Positions 58,601 through 64,000 of a stretch of 64,000 nucleotides of DNA are shown here, piece after piece; position 1 is the first letter of the stretch; every line of letters starts with the position of its first letter. A program made the translations under genes and the position numbers. The notes beneath the pieces are model-generated. The model was not told where the DNA came from and ran no database searches. It worked only from the letters and a program-made list of their open reading frames with translations. The DNA is from Euryodendron excelsum (Eukaryota; Streptophyta; Magnoliopsida; Ericales; Pentaphylacaceae). The stretch lies in NCBI GenBank assembly GCA_033060915.1, contig CM065382.1, forward strand, positions 4,964,001 through 5,028,000. The letters are read 5' to 3'.

Positions 58601-61600
58601 AATACAACGAAAAATAATCCCTGCAGAAAACAAAAGGTATCTAAAATGACACTCTCTGTGGAACTTGTGAAGCAATGCACAATCAGATGTAATTTTCCAC
58701 TGAAATACACAGATCTTATCACCACATAAACACTGACAGGGATTCCATGGCACACATAAAATCTCCAAAAAGCAAATATAATATAATTACAATTATTATA
58801 ACGAGGAGAAGAAGTAAAATGATTGCTTCTGTTTTAAAGTAATGTTGTTATAATCTACAAACCAAAATGATGGAAGGCAGATAGAGATTGAGGTGAAAGC
58901 TCTTTGCCCATAGTGATGGAGAGAACCAAATTTTACAGCCAAAAGAAGCAAGATACGTGAATAAGGCATTCAAGTTTCTAGTTCAAGACCTTATACTAAA
59001 ACAATCAACTCAGATTGCGGAATACCTGAACCCTTAAACTAGGACAATGAAAAACCAGCATCAATGGATAACTGCAGAAAGAATGAGATGTCTTGCAGCA
59101 ACAAACTGAAATTTGATAGAGATAGGACAAGAAGTTTCGAGAATGAGAAAGATATTAAGGAGGTGCAAGGTTGGCTGAGTAAAAGTTAGCATATCCAACG
59201 TTACCAAGCTTGTCAAGTTTTCATAGATCCTTTTTTTTTTCAATTTGATAGGTACTAAAGAATATTAAGTTCAAACTGTCATCTATAGATTAGGTACCAA
59301 AAAGTATTCAAAGGAACCAAAACACAAGTTAAGCACCTGTAAACCAACCACTCAATCACATCCCACCCTTTGCAATCAATTAAACTGATATGAAAATATC
59401 ACTACTGAATATTTAAGTTCATGATCAATATTAACAACTTAAGTCGAAGGATATATAGCCGGAGGATTTAATCTTGTAATTTCCATTTTGTACGCCAGAA
59501 AGCTGACAAATACAACTTGAATAAGTAGATGAATTTGTGGTTAAAAAATGTTGAAACTAGTGCTGGCTAGACATCAATGAGCCCTCATTATACACAAAAC
59601 AAAAAAAATGGCAACAAGTTTCGGAATGGAAATGCTCTGATGCCCGCAAGGTGAGGACAGTGTTTCCAGCTCTGCCCACAGAGATTCATGTCATATCAAA
59701 CCAAAACAGCAGTTACAATAAAACAGGATCAATAAGCATTCATTATTGGTTAGTAATGGCAATTGGAGGCAAAGTTCAAATAGAAAAACACAGATATACC
59801 TCAGTTTTTGAATCTATTCCATATATGCAAAATATGTTCTTTAAAGGTGGTCTATCCCAAGGAGTTAGTGGATTTAGAACAGGATCACCATGATATGACC
59901 TGAAACATACATCATTAGAAACATAGTGGGAAAATTTATCTGAAACTGACACCATTCAGTTCAAGAACTTATTCAGGAAAAATAGGCCCAACTAATAAAA
60001 GGTATCAACTTACACTCCATGATATTAACCCATTCTGAACTACCCCAGACAAAGCTCAACAATTACCAAAGAAGCAGTTGAAAACATCCATGCAAAGTAA
60101 CATGGAACTTAATAAATGATAAACACTACAATGACTGAACATAAAAGGTTTTTCATGCAACATTTCTATTTTTGCACCCCATTCGCAGCACCATATGACT
60201 TTTTGAAGTTTCATCCTTCAACACTGGCATACTCAGCAAAATGACTCAAACCTACATCATAGATTATTTTAACAGCAAAGACATGTATATTCACAAATTG
60301 CACCCAAACTCAGATGGCATCATGTATGATATTTCTGTTGATACATGTACATGAACACAGCCATCTATTAGAGAAAATTATGGGAGAAAAAAAAAAGGAT
60401 AAAGAGACAATTTCTTTTCTCTTTTTCTTTTTTTTTGTTTTGTTGTGGTAAGTATCTAAGGACTAGAACTTCAACAAAGATGGTATGTTAAATACATTCA
60501 CTTTAGTATACAGAAGCAAATCTCAGAATATGATTTCCTAGACTGTAATACCATCACAGGAGACTTGACAACTGTGACAGGGACAACACAGACAGATGCC
60601 AAACTGTCAACCTCTGAAAGTAATGCAATTTCAAATAAACTAATAACAAATCGTAAACATGAAACTAGAAAGTTTGAAAACTGAAAGCAAAATGCTATGT
60701 GTAGCGTGCCAATTACTTAGTACTCACTTGTATAATTGGTGCAAGAGTCTTTTGCTGTCAGGATCATAATCCTCTATTGCTTTTAAAAAAGTCCCATCTG
60801 ATACTTCACGAGCATTAAAGGATAACTGAGTTGGGAATCCGCATTCCATAGCAGACATATTTGCCTGGGCTACTTCTAAGATTGATGGATAAGCATCAAC
60901 TCCTGCTAATTTAAGACAGCAAATAGACCCTATGAGCATGGTGAAACCTTTATTACCAGTTACCACAAGATGGCACAAAGCACTGCAGTCTTACCTCGCA
61001 CTGAAGGGATTTCGACATTAACTATATTTGTCGGCCATCCAGAATAGTTTGATTTATATTCTTGTTCATCACACCGGTATGCATGATGACTCTTTCTGTT
61101 CCCATCAGAGAAATACTTCCAGTAGACATCATCTGTCTTACAATACTTCGAAAATGGCATCATCCATATTGAAGAGCCAAATGAATTGAACATTGAACGA
61201 GCTGTTCCCTAGATGCCAAAAAATAAACTATTAATACATGCATCTATAGCAAGGGGTACCACAATCAGACACTACAGTACTCCAACAAGCTAACATAATA
61301 CATCAATTCAAAATCTGAAAGTGAGATCGTAGAACTGATTACCATCGGAGTTACATGCTTTTTCAACGTAGCAATATTAAAATTACATTTGAAGATCATC
61401 AGAAGTATTCCAAAATAAATTCAATTCAGTTATATTAGTTCCATCTATTTAGGAATACAGACTTGAATCATGAGAACATCAGGATTCAATATAAAATTAT
61501 TAGAAATATTGAAGTGTTGCCGGAGGTGAATTGTGCCATTCATTGCATTCCACATATTCACTAACAAATGTCAATGCATATTGTGAAATTAAATTCAGTA

Positions 61601-62725
61601 GTCGGGGGCTAATTGTAAGCCATATTGTTAGAGAAGAAGTCAGATATGGAAAACAAATAAAATTAGCATTTGACGTAGTAATTGTTAGCCAAATTGTATT
61701 AGACTATTGAATTATTCCCTTGAAAGAAGACTATTTAGCTTAATACAAAGCATGGTCTAGACCTAACCTTTGTGGACCCAACCAAAGCTAAGCCAGGTAA
61801 GATAGGTATCTTATTAAATGTCAAAACATTGCATTTAACCTGATCGCGGACAAGCAAGGATTACTAGCAATGGAAAGACGCCTTCCCTAATTCTTTAACA
61901 AATGTTCTTAGCACAATACAACTCTTTGTTGTTTTACTTTGTTTATATAACCTAATATTACAATTTACAAATACAAATAATGCCACCACTACTAGAAAAG
62001 AGGAGGAAGAACACTAGGCAATGTTCCTCTTTCCAATTATTATATGTTCACATTATATCTTACATACATAACCAGCAAAATGGCCTTGCAGAGAATGAAG
62101 CCTTTGTTTCAGAAAATATTATTATTCTAGACATGTGTAAACTGGCGAGTTTCTTCGTTGCATCTATATTTCAGAGTTGTGAGTTTTCATATGTTCCTCA
62201 AAAATGTAACAGCTTGGCACATTTTATTGATGTGGTATGGTATGGCAAAAATATCCCCTTAGGAGTGAAATCCTGCACTGTGACTTGCTATGACTCATTG
62301 TATAAAATGTTAGCCAGTTAACAAACACGTTTAGAAAATGAGTGTAGTTGAAATATAGAAGTTGGATGAATGGTTTCACAAGAAAAGATAAAATAAGAAG
62401 TGACGCCATCTTACTTTATATGGTATGGTATGGCCTTGCGCATCGTAGACCAATTAATGCGCCTATAAGGAGAAGTGATTTGATCCAAGTAGAAGGTGGT
62501 AAAAGTAATAGAGGAAGACCAAGGAGAACATGGAAAGGATGTGATTGCCTTAAAGTTAATTGAGGATACGCTAGATCCAACTAGAGGAAAAGGATCAAAT
62601 CATATATACTCATGCACCTGTATCATATGAGCCTATAAACATGCCCATAAATGCACCTAGATACTAATAGATACCTATGTACATAACCCAATACACAACT
62701 GCACAGTCTTAAATGTAAATATAAC

Positions 62726-62785
<60 letters not shown>

Positions 62786-64000
62786 TCAACTTCCATCAGA
62801 AAACACCCGGACATGCGTGCCACCGACGGGTCCAACTTGTGTTTGCAAGGAAAAAAATTTAAAAACAGGGACACAGCCAAACACGTGTCACAGCGTTTAT
62901 GTTCCAGCCCATGCCGAACACGTATGTGTTCCCCCTCCCTGCCGTGTCGGTGCTTCCTAGGCCTTCACTGAATAGGCAGTCATATTCTGGAAGAAGATAG
63001 CTGCCTTTCCAGTAAAGGCCCAGTTATGGTTTCGTTCTTTTCAAGTACATTAATAGGTTTGGCCATTTAGGAGTATTCAACAGTCAAAAAAGTTCAAAGA
63101 CATGAATAGAAAATAAAGCCTATGTAATGCATTCTGCATTTCTGCAAAAGGAGATTGATAAATTCTACAGATCTTAAAAAACGAAATAAAATAATTTGAA
63201 GTTAAAAACCAAATAATCCCGGACCCAAGATGCGTTTTTCTTCCTTTTTTATTTCTTTTTTTTTTTTTCAAGGCAATGAAGGGGATCTCACTCATCATTA
63301 CGTGTTACTTCTTTAATTATCTACAAGTAAATTTAAAGATTGTAGGTGTAAACGGGGAAAACAGTTTTTCTTTCCTTTTTTAGATTTTAGTTGTAAAAGG
63401 GAAAACACTTATTCTTTCCTTTTTTAATAGAACAAATGGAACTAACGGTTGAACCAGAATTGTTTTATAACCTGTTTTCCAAAACTCAAGCATCTTGGAC
63501 TGAAAATCACAGAGACATCTACATTACACATATGTTATAAGAGAAACCACTTATTTGCCTACCAAAAAAAAAGGAGAAAAAGTCAAATGCAACGTTTAAT
63601 GATTCAAAAAGAAGAGATGAATGGGAATGAAAGGGAAAGAGTTAGAAAAGAGAAATATGGTAACCTCAGAAACGGGAAGACCAAATGTGCATCCAGAAAG
63701 TGTTGCTTTTACTGTCTCAACTGCACCAAGAAGAGGGGCTCCTGATATCAAAAGCCTAACATGTTAAAATAAGCTGCATGCCCAGACACTCTTTTTTCGA
63801 AATTAACATGAAATTTGAAAGGCATACCAACAGCAAAATATGCATGAATGTGTTCATCTAGCCACTCAATATATTTTTTGGGTGCAATTTCCAGCTTCAA
63901 CCACTCTAAAAAGTAGCGGAAGACATTGTTACCCAATGAATGGGCGAAAACAATTGAGGGGCCACCGCGAAGTTTAAGGGCAGTTTCAAAAGTCAGCCTG
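49690..64000 (-). CDS. PSAT1: phospholipid:sterol O-acyltransferase (PSAT), C-terminal part
   Basis: LCAT-family enzyme that moves an acyl chain from phospholipids to sterols, making sterol esters at the ER/microsomes. The N-terminus lies past the right edge. Twelve exons are visible, all in phase: 64000-63828 (open), 63741-63665, 61208-60995, 60902-60728, 59899-59800, 57672-57578, 55671-55620, 55501-55430, 51184-51016, 50104-50000, 49928-49844 and 49771-49690. They code 465 residues of a protein usually about 630-640 long. The lipase-type nucleophile motif reads IVFAHSLGNNVFRYFLEWL. The acid is probably in GDDSVPYHSLSW, and the His in SEHDGSDVQVHL. The C-terminus, DCYWDYGKARCAWPEHCEYR then FGDVHLGQSCRLKNSSADLLL, is PSAT-specific. 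No breaks. Introns carry a hAT element, a MITE and a LINE piece without harming splice sites. Confidence 0.93.
52697..54952. mobile_element. non-autonomous hAT element, 2,256 bp, in a PSAT intron
   Basis: Perfect 12 bp terminal inverted repeats, TAGGGGTGTGCA and TGCACACCCCTA, flanked by a perfect 8 bp target duplication, ATATCCAC, at 52689-52696 and 54953-54960. Both ends carry about 200 bases of subterminal 'aaccgaacc' repeats. The interior has no transposase frame; 52980-53500 looks like a leader with CT-rich tracts and repeated ATCAG|GTAACTCT donor-like sites, followed by A/T homopolymers at 53690-53746. Best read as an internally deleted hAT. Confidence 0.88.
57773..57818. repeat. (GT)n(GA)n microsatellite in a PSAT intron
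   Basis: Eleven or so GT units followed by GA-rich sequence. Confidence 0.8.
58074..58428. mobile_element. hAT MITE, 355 bp, in a PSAT intron
   Basis: Ends TACGGGTGGCCAC and GTCCACCCCTA are near-perfect inverted repeats; flanks AGTTTAAC (58066-58073) and AGTCTAAC (58429-58436) match at 7 of 8 bases. The interior contains GGCCCGGCC-type words and AT-rich core, no coding. Related to the truncated copy at 31020-31333. Confidence 0.8.
62340..62600 (+). pseudogene. LINE reverse-transcriptase C-terminal fragment in a PSAT intron
   Basis: The frame from 62348 reads TRKDKIRSDAI, then after a short rearranged part GLAHRRPINAPIRRSDLIQVEGG and RGRPRRTWKGC. These match the region just after the RT domain of plant LINEs (KDRIRN..., RRFGHVxRRPxxAPVRR, GRGRPKxTW). 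About 70 codons remain; antisense to PSAT. Confidence 0.65.
62731..62781. repeat. (CT)n microsatellite in a PSAT intron
   Basis: About 25 uninterrupted CT units, the longest dinucleotide run in the window. On the PSAT sense strand it reads GA. Confidence 0.9.

Noticed and set aside
1..64000. CRISPR array, rRNA genes, bacterial-type operons
   Set aside because: No regularly spaced repeats with unique spacers and no rRNA sequence were seen; the window is plant nuclear DNA.

Overview
This 64 kb window comes from the nuclear genome of a flowering plant, most likely a woody eudicot. It is AT-rich, its genes have many short exons with GT..AG introns, and the proteins are plant-type. The space between genes and inside introns is filled with plant transposons. 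The exact species cannot be told from the sequence.

Layout, left to right. (1) 2040-2267, minus: the first coding exons of cytosolic ribosomal protein L14; the rest is not found in the window. (2) 3660-7681, plus: a broken glycolipid-transfer-protein (GLTP1-like) gene. Four exon pieces remain, split by a SINE and a decayed Ty3/gypsy retroelement that still carries a 355-codon gag-derived ORF. (3) 9305-10604, plus: a ROP-interactive CRIB protein (RIC). (4) 12182-15187, plus: a complete long-chain alcohol oxidase (FAO). (5) 15586-24742, minus, convergent with FAO: a complete 12-exon mitochondrial succinate-CoA ligase beta subunit, with a 2.9 kb solo-LTR-like insertion in one intron. (6) 25-28.4 kb: repeats, including a Helitron. 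(7) 28445-28978, minus: a small plant-specific protein (EDA6-like) behind a promoter that seems tandemly duplicated. (8) 29.5-35.9 kb: repeat-rich spacer with SINEs, hAT relics and a 498 bp tandem duplication. (9) 36863-42859, plus: NPGR2, a TPR calmodulin-binding protein. (10) 44922-47608, plus: a Rho GDP-dissociation inhibitor. (11) 49690 to the window end, minus: the C-terminal 465 residues of phospholipid:sterol acyltransferase (PSAT). Its introns host a 2.26 kb hAT element with a perfect 8 bp target duplication, a 355 bp hAT MITE and a LINE fragment.

Exon boundaries were set by keeping reading phase through GT..AG sites and matching remembered family sequences. All multi-exon models listed as complete keep frame from ATG to stop. 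Functionally the genes are a mix of housekeeping (ribosome, TCA cycle), lipid metabolism (FAO, PSAT, the dead GLTP) and ROP GTPase signalling (RIC, RhoGDI). There is no operon-like or cluster logic. I saw no clearly new biological system; the most unusual material is the transposon archaeology and the gag-derived chimeric ORF.
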